Numbered from the stretch's first letter, positions 51,511 through 59,792 are shown. The stretch is 64,000 nt of DNA from Pyxidicoccus parkwaysis (GCF_017301735.1 NZ_CP071090.1:11701001-11765000), one strand, 5' to 3'. A program made the numbers and translations. The notes: a model not told the origin generated them from the letters alone.

Positions 51511-53413
51511 GCCTCGCGTCGTGCGCATTCCCGGCCCCGCGGCCGAGTCCTTCCAGGCCTTCTTCGAGGCGCTCGACGCGCCCGCGGCCGTGTGTGACCC
51601 GGCCCTGCGGCTGGTGGCCGTCAACGACGCCTTCCGCCGCTTCTGTGACGAGCACCACGTCACGGTGGACGACGTGACGCGCGCGCTGGCGGACGCCTGC
51701 GTGCCCGCCGATGGCGCCACCTGCGACGTGGAGCTGCAGGCCGGGCTGGCGGGCGTGGTGATGACGCTGTCGCGCCGGGGCGACGTGGTGGCGGTGCGCG
51801 CGCGCAACGAGCCGGAGCTGGCGCGCAACCGGCTGGTGGTGGCGGAGAAGGCCCTGCTGGAGCAGGCGCGCACGGAGAGCGTGCTGCTGGATTTGGGCCG
51901 CAGCGTGGCCGAGTCCGGCGGCGAAGAGGAGCTGGTCGCGGCGGTGGCGCGCGGGGTGAAGGAGCTGTTCCCCGGCCGCTCCTTCTGCATCCGGATTACG
52001 GATGCTCGCACCGGTGGCCTGACGTCGCTCTACGCGGAAGGACGGCTGAAGGAGGGCGCGCACGAGCCGCTGGCGCTGCTTCAGCGCGCGGTGGACAAGA
52101 CGAACCTGTCGCCCGCGTCGCTGCCCCAGGGCCGCGTGGCGGTGCTGTCCGAGGTGCCGCTCCTGTTCCAGGGCAGCACCCGGGGCGTGAGCGCGCCGCT
52201 GGTGGCGAGCGGGCAGCTCTTCGGCGCCATCAACATGGAGTACCCGGAGGGCTTCGACGCGGACATGCAGCACGATGAGCGCGTCCTCCTCCAACTCGCC
52301 AACCAGGTGGCGGTGGCGGTGAAGAACGCGAAGCTCATCGACGAGCTGACGTTCGTCCGCAAGTACCTGGAGGACCTGCTGGAGAAGGCCAACGCGCTCA
52401 TCCTGGTGGCCAGCCGGGACAAGCAGGTGGTGGTCTTCAATCAGGCGCTCAGCGCGCTCACCGGCTTCCGCAAGGAGGACGTGCTGGGCAAGGACCTCTT
52501 CTGGCTGGTGCCGGAGAGCGAGCACCTGCGGGTGACGCAGGTGATTGCCGCCGCCATGCGCGGAGAGTCGGTGAACAGCTTCGAGACGCGCCTGCTGTCC
52601 CGCGACGGCGGCGAGGTGCGCGTGTCCTTCGCCACGTCCTCCATGCTCACGCAGCACGGTGAAGTCGAAGGCGTCATCGCCATCGGCCAGGACATCACCG
52701 TGGTGAAGGAATTGGAGAAGCGCATCATCCACGCGGAGAAGCTGGCCTCCATCGGCCAGCTCGCGGCCAGCGTGGTGCACGAAATCAACAACCCGATGAC
52801 GGCTGTGGCCACGTACGCAGACGCGCTGCTCCAGCGCTCGCGGCTGACGCCGGGCGCGAATCCGGCGGACCAGGAGAAGCTGAAGAAGATTCTGGAGAGC
52901 AGCCACCGCATCCTCCGCTTCACGCGGGATTTGGTGAGCTACGCGCGGCCGGCGCAGGACAAGCCGGAGAAGGTGCAGCTCAACTCGGTGGTCGACATGG
53001 CGGTGGGCTTCTGCGAGCACGTGGTGGCGCAGGCGCGCGTCAGCGTGCACCGCGACTACTCGGAGCTGCCGCCGCTGTCCGCCGTGCGCGCCAACCTGGT
53101 GCAGGTGTTCGTCAACCTCATCACCAACGCGTGCCATGCGATGCAGCCGGGTGGCTCGGTGTACCTGGCCACGGGCCGCGACGGACAGGACGCGGTGGTG
53201 ACGGTGCGTGACACGGGCACGGGCATCGAGTCCAAGCACCTGCAGCGCATCTTCGAGCCGTTCTTCACCACCAAGCCGGAGGGGAAGGGCACCGGTCTGG
53301 GGCTGTCCATCTGCCAGGGAATCGTCGAGAACCACGGTGGCCGGCTCACGGTGGAGAGCTCCGTGGGCTCGGGCACCACGTTCACCGTGCGGCTGCCTCT
53401 GTCGGTGGGGTGA
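51500..53413 (+). CDS. Complete GAF/PAS sensor histidine kinase
   Basis: 637 residues; the ATG at 51500 lies 11 bases inside the previous gene. Domains in order: PAS-like (residues ~20-75), GAF (~125-320, GVSAPLVASGQLFGAINMEY), PAS (~335-440, LILVASRDKQVVVFNQALSA), HisKA with ASVVHEINNPMTAVATYADA (His427) and HATPase_c with N box VNLITNACHAMQ, G1 DTGTGI, F box FEPFFTT and G2 GTGLGLSI. No membrane segments, so it is cytoplasmic. No response regulator is adjacent, as is common in myxobacteria. Overlap implies tight coupling with the HATPase-less partner. Confidence 0.87.
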   Translation: MKTEPRVVRIPGPAAESFQAFFEALDAPAAVCDPALRLVAVNDAFRRFCDEHHVTVDDVTRALADACVPADGATCDVELQAGLAGVVMTLSRRGDVVAVRARNEPELARNRLVVAEKALLEQARTESVLLDLGRSVAESGGEEELVAAVARGVKELFPGRSFCIRITDARTGGLTSLYAEGRLKEGAHEPLALLQRAVDKTNLSPASLPQGRVAVLSEVPLLFQGSTRGVSAPLVASGQLFGAINMEYPEGFDADMQHDERVLLQLANQVAVAVKNAKLIDELTFVRKYLEDLLEKANALILVASRDKQVVVFNQALSALTGFRKEDVLGKDLFWLVPESEHLRVTQVIAAAMRGESVNSFETRLLSRDGGEVRVSFATSSMLTQHGEVEGVIAIGQDITVVKELEKRIIHAEKLASIGQLAASVVHEINNPMTAVATYADALLQRSRLTPGANPADQEKLKKILESSHRILRFTRDLVSYARPAQDKPEKVQLNSVVDMAVGFCEHVVAQARVSVHRDYSELPPLSAVRANLVQVFVNLITNACHAMQPGGSVYLATGRDGQDAVVTVRDTGTGIESKHLQRIFEPFFTTKPEGKGTGLGLSICQGIVENHGGRLTVESSVGSGTTFTVRLPLSVG

Positions 53414-53417
53414 GGCC

Positions 53418-53443
53418 GCGCGGCCCGGTGGTCTGGGCCGCGC
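53418..53443. terminator. Hairpin between convergent genes, no T-tract
   Basis: GCGCGGCCC pairs perfectly with GGGCCGCGC (9 bp) around an 8-base loop. It lies five bases after the kinase stop and 118 bases beyond the convergent glycoside hydrolase. No T-tract. Confidence 0.55.
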
Positions 53444-53560
53444 GCCAGCAGTGACGAGCTCCAAGCCAGCCGAAGTGGGTTCCGTCAGGGGCGACCAACG
53501 CCGAGGCCGAGAAATCGGGCTTCGGCGCCGCTACCCCTGACCGGAATCCGTCGGGATGGC

Positions 53561-55381
53561 TTAGAAGTAGTGCTGCACGACGCCCGTCGCCGGGTCCTGA
53601 ATCATGTAGCCCCGCGCGAAGTCCATCCGGTACTGGCCCCCATAGGGGTACGGCTCGGTGCGGGCGTAGCCGAAGACGCCGACGCCTCCATTCGCCATGT
53701 AGTGCTGGTACCAGGCTCCCTGGACGATGAGCACCTGGGCGCCAGCCACGGGCCACTCCTCGAGCTGGAGCATGTTGGGCCCCAGCGAGCCCCCGTTGAA
53801 GTCCTGCACCATGCCGCGGCTGATGGAGGAGTCCCACCGGTGCCGGTCCGCGCCACCGCCGTTGTCGACGGGGAAGCCGCCGACGTGGGTGAAGCCGATG
53901 GCCATCCACTTGTCATAGAAGCGGCCATACACGTAGCCGGCCTCGCCGCGGCCGTCCGCGAGTCCGAGGGCTCCCAGGCCACCCTCCCAGACGCCGTTCA
54001 TGAAGTGCTGGACCTGGCCGTTGCCCCACCGGTGCACGTAGGGCCCGCCGCCCCAGTCCCGGGGCTGCCCCATGAGGTTCCGGGCCGTGTCGACTCGGTG
54101 GAACGCCCGCAGGAAGGGGTCGGGTGACTGCAGCGCTCCGCAGGAGGGCGGAGAGACCCATCCCGTTGGCCAGCTCTCGTCACCCACCGGGAGCACCTGC
54201 CACACGGCCCGCTGGGCGGGCCCCGCCCGGCCATTGAAATTGGCGAAGACGTTGTAGGCGAGCTTCGTGGCACCCCCGCCGCAGTTGGCTTGCGGCACCT
54301 GCCTCAACCCGAACCAGTTCCATCCGCGCGGGTCCGGCTGGTTGCGCTCCTCCTCGTCACGCCACGAGTACCAGTACACGCGCTGGAACTGCTGCTCGTA
54401 GCGCTTGAGCGTCTCCAGCACGTACCTCAGCTCGGCGGCATGGGTGGCCTGCCGCCAGTAGTACACCTGCGAGCCGTTCCGGTTGGGGCCGAAGCCCACC
54501 TCCGTCACGTAGACGGGCTGGCCCGAGGGCACGAGCTCCCGGCCCGCGCTGTCGCGAAGGGACCGGATGCTGAGGATGACGTCCTCGAAGTTGCCGCCAG
54601 CATAGGAGAACCCCTTCTGCGAGGGCGGCACGTTGAGGTTGCCGTACGCGTGCATCCCGATGGCGTCACCCGGCAGCACGTTGCGCCCCTGGGCCGCCTT
54701 GAAGTTGCGGACGGGCGTGGAGTCGTAGACCTGCCGGAACAGGATGTCGTCGTCCCACCGGGACAGGGCGCCCATGATGATTTTGCGGGTGCCGCCATGC
54801 CCCTTGTAGTGCTCGTAGGCACGCACGCACAGCAGCGCGAACTCCTCGCCCATGAAGCTGCCCGTCGAGGGGCGCCGCATGTCATAGACGTCGGGCTCGT
54901 TCCAGATTTCCCATCCCTCGACGCCATACGGCGTGCCATTCACGTTGGTGTACGTCGCGTCGTGCCAGTCGAGGGCCTCCTTGAAGATGGGCACGAACCG
55001 GTTGTCGAAGTCCTGGACGCTGAAGGTGTCCACGGGCTTGACGCTCTTGTTGAGCATCGAGTTCACCGTCAACACGCCGATGACGCGGATGCCCCGCTCG
55101 CCGGCCCACTGGACGATGTTCTTGTACGCGGTGAGGTACCTGGTCCGCTCGTTCGCGTCGCTCGGATAGATGAACTCGACCCGGATGGTGGTCGTCCCGA
55201 TGCTCTTGAGGTCATCGAGCTGGCGCGTCCCGAGCTGCTGGATGCTCGTGATGTCCGTGTATATCCAGCCGGTGACGACGCCCGTCTCCAGCGCCCGGGA
55301 CGTCATGGGTGACAGGGCGCAAAGACACAGCAGTAGCAGGGCCAGGACGTGGCGTCCGGCCCGAGGCTTGAACAACGACAT
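53561..55381 (-). CDS. Secreted glycoside hydrolase (clan GH-A type) with C-terminal LGFP-like repeats
   Basis: 606 residues. Signal peptide HVLALLLLCLCALSPMTSRA. A TIM-barrel catalytic domain spans ~30-400: the acid/base Glu is in GWEIWNEPDVYD, the likely nucleophile in QPVYVTEVGFGP, with HAYGN and VYWYSWRDEEE at other strand ends, the pattern of GH5/GH39-like enzymes. The C-terminal ~190 residues have W-x-x-x-G-x-P-like repeats (KWMAIGFTHVGGFPVDNGGG; GGVGVFGYARTEP), as in LGFP domains that bind cell-wall or glycan. It likely degrades extracellular polysaccharide, perhaps prey wall. Substrate unknown. Confidence 0.85.
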   Translation of the reverse strand: MSLFKPRAGRHVLALLLLCLCALSPMTSRALETGVVTGWIYTDITSIQQLGTRQLDDLKSIGTTTIRVEFIYPSDANERTRYLTAYKNIVQWAGERGIRVIGVLTVNSMLNKSVKPVDTFSVQDFDNRFVPIFKEALDWHDATYTNVNGTPYGVEGWEIWNEPDVYDMRRPSTGSFMGEEFALLCVRAYEHYKGHGGTRKIIMGALSRWDDDILFRQVYDSTPVRNFKAAQGRNVLPGDAIGMHAYGNLNVPPSQKGFSYAGGNFEDVILSIRSLRDSAGRELVPSGQPVYVTEVGFGPNRNGSQVYYWRQATHAAELRYVLETLKRYEQQFQRVYWYSWRDEEERNQPDPRGWNWFGLRQVPQANCGGGATKLAYNVFANFNGRAGPAQRAVWQVLPVGDESWPTGWVSPPSCGALQSPDPFLRAFHRVDTARNLMGQPRDWGGGPYVHRWGNGQVQHFMNGVWEGGLGALGLADGRGEAGYVYGRFYDKWMAIGFTHVGGFPVDNGGGADRHRWDSSISRGMVQDFNGGSLGPNMLQLEEWPVAGAQVLIVQGAWYQHYMANGGVGVFGYARTEPYPYGGQYRMDFARGYMIQDPATGVVQHYF

Positions 55382-55399
55382 GTGGTGATTCCCCCTCTT

Positions 55400-55429
55400 G
55401 AGACGGAAGGGCAGAAACCCTTCCGTCTC
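55400..55429. terminator. Perfect 12-bp hairpin in the leader of the glycoside hydrolase
   Basis: GAGACGGAAGGG pairs with CCCTTCCGTCTC around a 6-base CAGAAA loop (TTTCTG on the minus strand). It lies 36 bases beyond the end of the PEP-mutase-like gene (minus strand) and 19 bases upstream of the glycoside hydrolase start, next to its ribosome-binding site GAGGGGG. No T-tract follows. It could be a terminator or an mRNA structure controlling the hydrolase. Confidence 0.55.
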
Positions 55430-55464
55430 ACCAACCTACACCGGAATGAATCAGTCACCAGGTT

Positions 55465-56289
55465 TCATTTCGGCAAACGCGCGGACATGAGCGCGTTGAG
55501 CTCGGGGTAGGGGAGGGCGCCCTCGAAGAGCCCGGGCGTGGCTCCGTCGCGCAGGAAGGCGGTGGTCAGCGCCGCCGCCCTTCCAAGGACCGCCGTGGCG
55601 ATGTTGATGCCCGCGCTCAGGCGGCGCACGCCCAGCGCCTGGAGCTCCGAAGGGGAGGGCAGGCCCGGCCGGGCCATGATGTTCAGCGGGAGCTTCGTCC
55701 CCGAGGCCACGGCCCGGATATCCGCCGCGTCCGTCATCCCCGGAACGAAGAGCCCGTCCGCTCCGGCGGAGCGGTAGCGCTCGGCGCGGGCCAGCGTCTC
55801 CTCGACGCGGCGCTCCCTGGGGGCCAGCGCGTGCAGGTAGACATCCGTCCGCGTGTTCACGAACACGTCCACGCCGAGCCGCGCGGCCGCGCGCTTCACG
55901 TGCTCGAGCTTGGCGCAGAGGAGGTCCGGCGTGCCGGTGCCGTCCTCGAGGTTGATGCCCACCGCGCCCTCTCGCAACACCGTGGCGACAGTCTCGCCCA
56001 CGGCTGCGGGGTCATCCGAGTAGCCCCCTTCCATGTCCACGGTGAGGGGCACCTGGATGATGCGGGCAATCTCCGCCACCGTCGTGGCCAGCAGCTTCAC
56101 GGGCAGGTGGTTGCCGTCCGCGTAGCCGTGAGCCCAGGCCACGCCGGCGCTGGTGGTGGCGATGGCCTTCGCTCCCAGGCTCTCCGTCAGCCGCGCGCTT
56201 CCGGCGTCCCACGCATTGGGGAGGATGAGCAGTCCTTCGGTGTGCAGCCGGCGGAACACCTGGGCATTCGTCGATTGAGTCGAGGTCAT
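55465..56289 (-). CDS. PEP phosphonomutase / isocitrate lyase family protein
   Basis: 274 residues from the ATG at 56289 (AAGGAAG upstream). Signatures of the superfamily: PNAWDAGSARLTESLG, ATTSAGVAWAHGYADG, VDMEGGYSDDPAAVGET with the Mg-binding Asp and Glu, and GINLEDGTG. The family includes C-C and P-C bond lyases such as methylisocitrate lyase. The exact substrate cannot be read off. In this subgroup (DUF-like ICL/PEPM family proteins), members are common in soil bacteria and mostly uncharacterised. Confidence 0.82.
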   Translation of the reverse strand: MTSTQSTNAQVFRRLHTEGLLILPNAWDAGSARLTESLGAKAIATTSAGVAWAHGYADGNHLPVKLLATTVAEIARIIQVPLTVDMEGGYSDDPAAVGETVATVLREGAVGINLEDGTGTPDLLCAKLEHVKRAAARLGVDVFVNTRTDVYLHALAPRERRVEETLARAERYRSAGADGLFVPGMTDAADIRAVASGTKLPLNIMARPGLPSPSELQALGVRRLSAGINIATAVLGRAAALTTAFLRDGATPGLFEGALPYPELNALMSARLPK

Positions 56290-56382
56290 GGACGCGCTTC
56301 CTTTCAGGACGGAGGACGCATGAATGCGTTCGGGCGTGCGAGCGCGCACGACCATTTCACGCGTTTCAGGAGGGCAGTGTTG

Positions 56383-56931
56383 TTACCGGGCAAACGGTAG
56401 ACGCGACTGGGGCGCGGCGTGGCCCTCATGGGTCAGGAGCCAGCGCTTGCGCTCGATGCCTCCGCCATAGCCGGTGAGCGAGCCATTGGAGCCCACCACG
56501 CGATGACAGGGCACGACGATGCCCACCGGATTGGAGCCGTTCGCGAGCCCTACCGCGCGCACCGCGGCGGGCTTGCCGATGCGGCGTGCGAGCTCGGCGT
56601 AGGAGATGGTGGTGCCGCAGGGGATGTCGCGCAGTGCGGCCCAGACCGAGCGCTGGAAGGGTGTGCCAGCGGTCTCCACGCGCAGGCCCTCGATGACGCC
56701 GAGCTCCCCGGAGAAGTAGCGGCGCATCACGTGGGTGAGGCCTCCGGGGTTTTTCTCGGGCACGAGCTCGAAGCCGCCCTCGCCGTAGTGCAGGCGCAGG
56801 AGTTGGCGCATGCGCGCCTCGTAGTCCGTCCAGTCGATGGCGCGCAGCCGGCCTTCCCGGTCCGCGACGATGACCAATTCGCCGATGGGTGTCTCGGTCC
56901 GGTCGATGCGCAAGGGCAGCGGCTCAGCCAT
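56383..56931 (-). CDS. ogt: Ogt/Ada-type O6-alkylguanine-DNA methyltransferase
   Basis: 182 residues from the ATG at 56931. Acceptor Cys142 is in VVPCHRVVG; the helix-turn-helix has SYAELARRIGKPAAVRAVG, and GYGGGIERKRWLL follows. The enzyme removes methyl groups from O6-methylguanine in a suicide reaction. It runs downstream of the Ada-AlkA gene, so direct reversal and base excision of alkyl damage are coexpressed. Its start region (ribosome-binding site, ATG and first ~20 codons) is duplicated upstream. Confidence 0.88.
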   Translation of the reverse strand: MAEPLPLRIDRTETPIGELVIVADREGRLRAIDWTDYEARMRQLLRLHYGEGGFELVPEKNPGGLTHVMRRYFSGELGVIEGLRVETAGTPFQRSVWAALRDIPCGTTISYAELARRIGKPAAVRAVGLANGSNPVGIVVPCHRVVGSNGSLTGYGGGIERKRWLLTHEGHAAPQSRLPFAR

Positions 56932-57004
56932 GACGCGCCTCCCAGACGCAGTGGCCGATACCGGCTTCGGTGGCCTCGATGGTGAGGCATCGCGTCTCAG
57001 CCAT
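56924..57004 (-). repeat. Duplicated start region of ogt, forming a 26-codon mini-ORF
   Basis: A 21-base direct repeat including the ribosome-binding site and ATGGCTGAG occurs at 56923-56943 and 56996-57016 (73-base period). Between them a 26-codon frame (MAETRCLTIEATEAGIG at its start) resembles the true Ogt N-terminus (MAEPLPLRIDRTETPIG). It ends in EARHG and a TGA, copying the end of Ada-AlkA. The mini-ORF overlaps Ada-AlkA and ogt by eight bases each (ATGGCTGA). Confidence 0.85.
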
Positions 57005-58556
57005 GACGCGCCTCCCGGGTCTGCTGACCCGCCACCGCATCGGCGGCCCACAGGTGCTGCGCCGCATACGCTCGCCACGGTCTCCACGGCTCCGCGCGTT
57101 GCAACAAATCTTCGGGTGTCGGCCGCTCACCCGCGTCGTTGGACGCGCCCCTGAGCAGCCCGACATCACTGGCCGGAAACGCATCCGTCTCGCGCAAAGC
57201 CCGCAGCGCGATGTACTGCGCCGTCCACTCGCCCACGCCGCGAATGGAGCGCAGTCGCGCAATCGCCTCCTCCACCGTGCCGAAGGGACGGAAGAGGTGC
57301 GGGTCCGCCATCGCCGCCTCCGCCAGGGCCTTCAGTGACGCCCGCCGCGCCGAGGGCATGCCCAGCGCTCCGAGGTCCGTCGAGGCCACCCGTTCCGGCG
57401 AGGGAAACGCACGGGACAGCTCCGCGGGCACCCGGGCTTCTTCCGGAAGCACCTCGCCACAGAGGGCCACCAACCTGCACGCGAGCTGCCGCGCCGCGAC
57501 CACCGTCACCTGCTGACCCAGAATGGCCCGCACCGCGAGCTCGAACCCATCCCAACCTCCCGGCGCGCGCAGCCCCGGGCGCTGGGCCAGCAGCGGCGCC
57601 AGGAACGGGTCCCTCGACAGGTGCGCGCCAATGGTCTCGATGTCCGCGCCCACGTCGAACACCCGCCGCACCCGAGCGAGGATGGCCGGCAGCGCCTGCA
57701 CCGAGGGAAACCGCACGGTGACGATGAGGTTGTTCCGCGCCGGCTCGTGCCGTACCTCCACCGTCCCGAGCCGCCCGTCCTGCGACACCGTCCGCTGGTA
57801 ACACTCTCCCAACACCCGCTCGACGCAGTCGATGGCGCGCGCCTCCAGGTACGCGAGCATCGCCGCCCAGTCATACGGCGGCCGGTAGCGCAGGCGGAGC
57901 GTCACCCCGGCCTCGGAGCCCGCCGGCAGCTCCGTCAATGCCTTGCGTCGCAGCTCGCTCGGCGGGCGGTGATACAAATCATGAAACGTTTCATTGAAGC
58001 GCCGGACGCTGCCAAAGCCAGCCGCGAGCGCCACCTCCGCCATGGGCATCCGCGTCTCTTGAATGAGCTGCTTGGCGAAGAGCACCCGCCGCGTCTGGGC
58101 CACCGACACCGGCGACGCCCCGAGGTGCTGCTTGAACAGCCGGCGGAGCTGGCGCCCGCCCACGCCCAGCCTCTCGGCCAATTCGTCGACGCCTGCCTCG
58201 CCCCCGTCGAGCCCGCCGTCCGCGATGATGGCCAGCGCCCGGGACACGGTGTTGGACGTGCCCCGCCACGAGGCCAGGTCCGGAGCCGTCTCCGGCCGGC
58301 AGCGCAGGCACGGCCGGAAGCCTGCCTCCTGCGCGGCGGCCGCCGAGGCGTAGAACTGGCAGTTCTTCGAGAGCGGCGTCCGCGCCGGGCAGATGGGCCG
58401 GCAGTAGATGCCCGTCGACGTCACGCCGACGAACAGCCGTCCATCGAACCGGGCATCACGAGTCTGGAGGACGCGGTAGCACGCGTCGCGGTCGAGCAGG
58501 TCCATGCCCGGACCCTTCTCATGTCCCCGAGAATCGCTCTCGCGGTTTTCGGACAT
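56997..58556 (-). CDS. Ada-AlkA fusion: methylphosphotriester-sensing regulator and 3-methyladenine glycosylase
   Basis: 519 residues from the ATG at 58556 (GGGAG upstream). The N-terminal Ada zinc domain has C-R-P-I-C-P, then NCQFYAS and RPCLRCRPE, the Cys that takes a methyl from phosphotriesters. An AraC helix-turn-helix is next (ELAERLGVGGRQLRRLFKQH; EVALAAGFGSVRRFNETF), then the AlkA N-domain and an HhH-GPD glycosylase (SIRGVGEWTAQYIALRAL, with Asp in FPASDVGLLRG). It therefore senses alkylation, activates genes and excises 3-methyladenine. Its end overlaps the ogt-derived mini-ORF. Confidence 0.88.
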   Translation of the reverse strand: MSENRESDSRGHEKGPGMDLLDRDACYRVLQTRDARFDGRLFVGVTSTGIYCRPICPARTPLSKNCQFYASAAAAQEAGFRPCLRCRPETAPDLASWRGTSNTVSRALAIIADGGLDGGEAGVDELAERLGVGGRQLRRLFKQHLGASPVSVAQTRRVLFAKQLIQETRMPMAEVALAAGFGSVRRFNETFHDLYHRPPSELRRKALTELPAGSEAGVTLRLRYRPPYDWAAMLAYLEARAIDCVERVLGECYQRTVSQDGRLGTVEVRHEPARNNLIVTVRFPSVQALPAILARVRRVFDVGADIETIGAHLSRDPFLAPLLAQRPGLRAPGGWDGFELAVRAILGQQVTVVAARQLACRLVALCGEVLPEEARVPAELSRAFPSPERVASTDLGALGMPSARRASLKALAEAAMADPHLFRPFGTVEEAIARLRSIRGVGEWTAQYIALRALRETDAFPASDVGLLRGASNDAGERPTPEDLLQRAEPWRPWRAYAAQHLWAADAVAGQQTREARHG

Positions 58557-58571
58557 CGACACTCCCGCCGG

Positions 58572-59468
58572 TCAGTGCTCGCCCTCGTCGTCCAGCTCGC
58601 GGGTGAACTCCTCCTTCGACAACAATCCCTTGCGCGCCATGATTCGCATCAGCGCCCAGAACTTCCGCTCCAATTCCTCGACGCGGTCCGGGTCCTCGCG
58701 CGCCTGCCCGAAGAGGTAATCCAGGTCATCCAGCACGCCGCCGCCCGCCGCCGGCTTCGGTTTCGGCTTCGCCGCCGACGCCTGTCCCCGCCGCTGCTTG
58801 CGCTGCTCCTCTCGCTCGCGGATCAGGTCCGCCAGGGACGTGCGCTGCGTCTTCTCTCCGGGGGGCAATTCCTCTCCGACGATGACCTCCTCGTCGTCGA
58901 CCTCCTCGGGAGGCGGAGCCTCCGGGGCCGCTGGCTTCGGAGGAGGCGCCGCGGGCCTTGCCGCAACCGGGTTGCGAGGCGCGGGCGCTGGCGCCGCCGA
59001 GCCCTGCCCGTTGGCCACCGCCACCGGCACCTTGTGGTAGTAGCGCAGAATCGCGCTGCGCACCGCCGACAGCGCCGCCACGCGCGTGCTCACCTTGAGC
59101 CCGGTGGTGAACTCAATCTCCTCCACCGCCGTCACGTTGAGAGGATCCGCCATCGCCACCACGAGCTGCCGCCGCCCGCCCATGCTCTCCAGGGCAATGG
59201 GAAACAGGTCGTGCTGCTCGCAGAATCGCGCTCTCAGGAGGTGAACCGCCGCCCACTCGGGAGTGATCGCCGCCAGGTCCACCTGGGGCAGCCCCAGCGC
59301 CTGACTCAGCGCACCCGCAAGCGTGGCCTCCGTAATCGCGCCTTGCGCGATGAGCGTGGCCCCCAGCCGCTGTCCCGACTTGCGATGCGCGGCCAGTCCC
59401 GCCTCGAGCTGCGCGACGCTGATCGCCCGCTGCTCCAGGAGCAGCTCGCCAATGCGCTTCCTCGCCAT
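58572..59468 (-). CDS. Stand-alone MshEN/T2SSE N-terminal domain protein
   Basis: 298 residues. The N-terminal ~140 residues match the GspE/PilB N-domain: RIGELLLEQRAISVAQLEAG, then ATLIAQGAITEATLAGAL and LAGALSQALGLPQVDL. In MshE this region binds c-di-GMP through RLGx5-like sequence. No ATPase domain follows. A Pro/Ala linker leads to an acidic and charged helical C-terminus (SLADLIREREEQRKQRRGQA). It is possibly a regulator of type IV pilus or other secretion machinery. Close to, but divergent from, the gliding motor genes. Confidence 0.75.
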   Translation of the reverse strand: MARKRIGELLLEQRAISVAQLEAGLAAHRKSGQRLGATLIAQGAITEATLAGALSQALGLPQVDLAAITPEWAAVHLLRARFCEQHDLFPIALESMGGRRQLVVAMADPLNVTAVEEIEFTTGLKVSTRVAALSAVRSAILRYYHKVPVAVANGQGSAAPAPAPRNPVAARPAAPPPKPAAPEAPPPEEVDDEEVIVGEELPPGEKTQRTSLADLIREREEQRKQRRGQASAAKPKPKPAAGGGVLDDLDYLFGQAREDPDRVEELERKFWALMRIMARKGLLSKEEFTRELDDEGEH

Positions 59469-59644
59469 GGCGGCGCCCTTAGCATGCGTTCCCCAGGCTC
59501 GAAAGCAGGCGCGGTGTCACATCCGGCGCGTCTTGGGAATACCCCCGAAAATGCTTGCCCTGCTGCTGGGGAGACCACCTGACAAGGGGTGCTTCGCCGC
59601 AAAATTCCTGTGAGATTTCAGCACTTAACGCCGCCGGGCCTACC

Positions 59645-59673
59645 TTGACACCCCAGGCTCGCATTCCTAAAGT
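59645..59673 (+). promoter_or_regulatory. Sigma-70-type promoter for aglRQS
   Basis: TTGACA at 59645-59650, a 17-base spacer and TAAAGT at 59668-59673. Transcription would begin near 59680, leaving a ~110-base leader. The leader contains two hairpins: CCGCCC-GGGG-GGGCGG at 59724-59739, and a GGGCCCGC/GCGGGTCC stem at 59750-59769. GGAGG lies just before the aglR ATG. The rest of 59469-59792 shows no gene. Confidence 0.7.
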
Positions 59674-59792
59674 CGGCACACCGTTTTCAACATCCATTCC
59701 TGCCGCCCATGAGGGTGGACCAACCGCCCGGGGGGGCGGCAGGCATGTAGGGCCCGCCTCAGCGGGTCCAGGCCTAGTGGAGGCGTTACGCG

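Noticed and set aside
49231..52011. 926-codon open frame on the minus strand
   Set aside because: It is antisense to the beta-helix and sensor genes, rich in His/Arg/Val and without domain signals. Long antisense frames are usual at this GC content.
51431..53464. 677-codon open frame on the minus strand
   Set aside because: Antisense shadow of the complete histidine kinase; the composition is dominated by Arg, His and Val with no motif.
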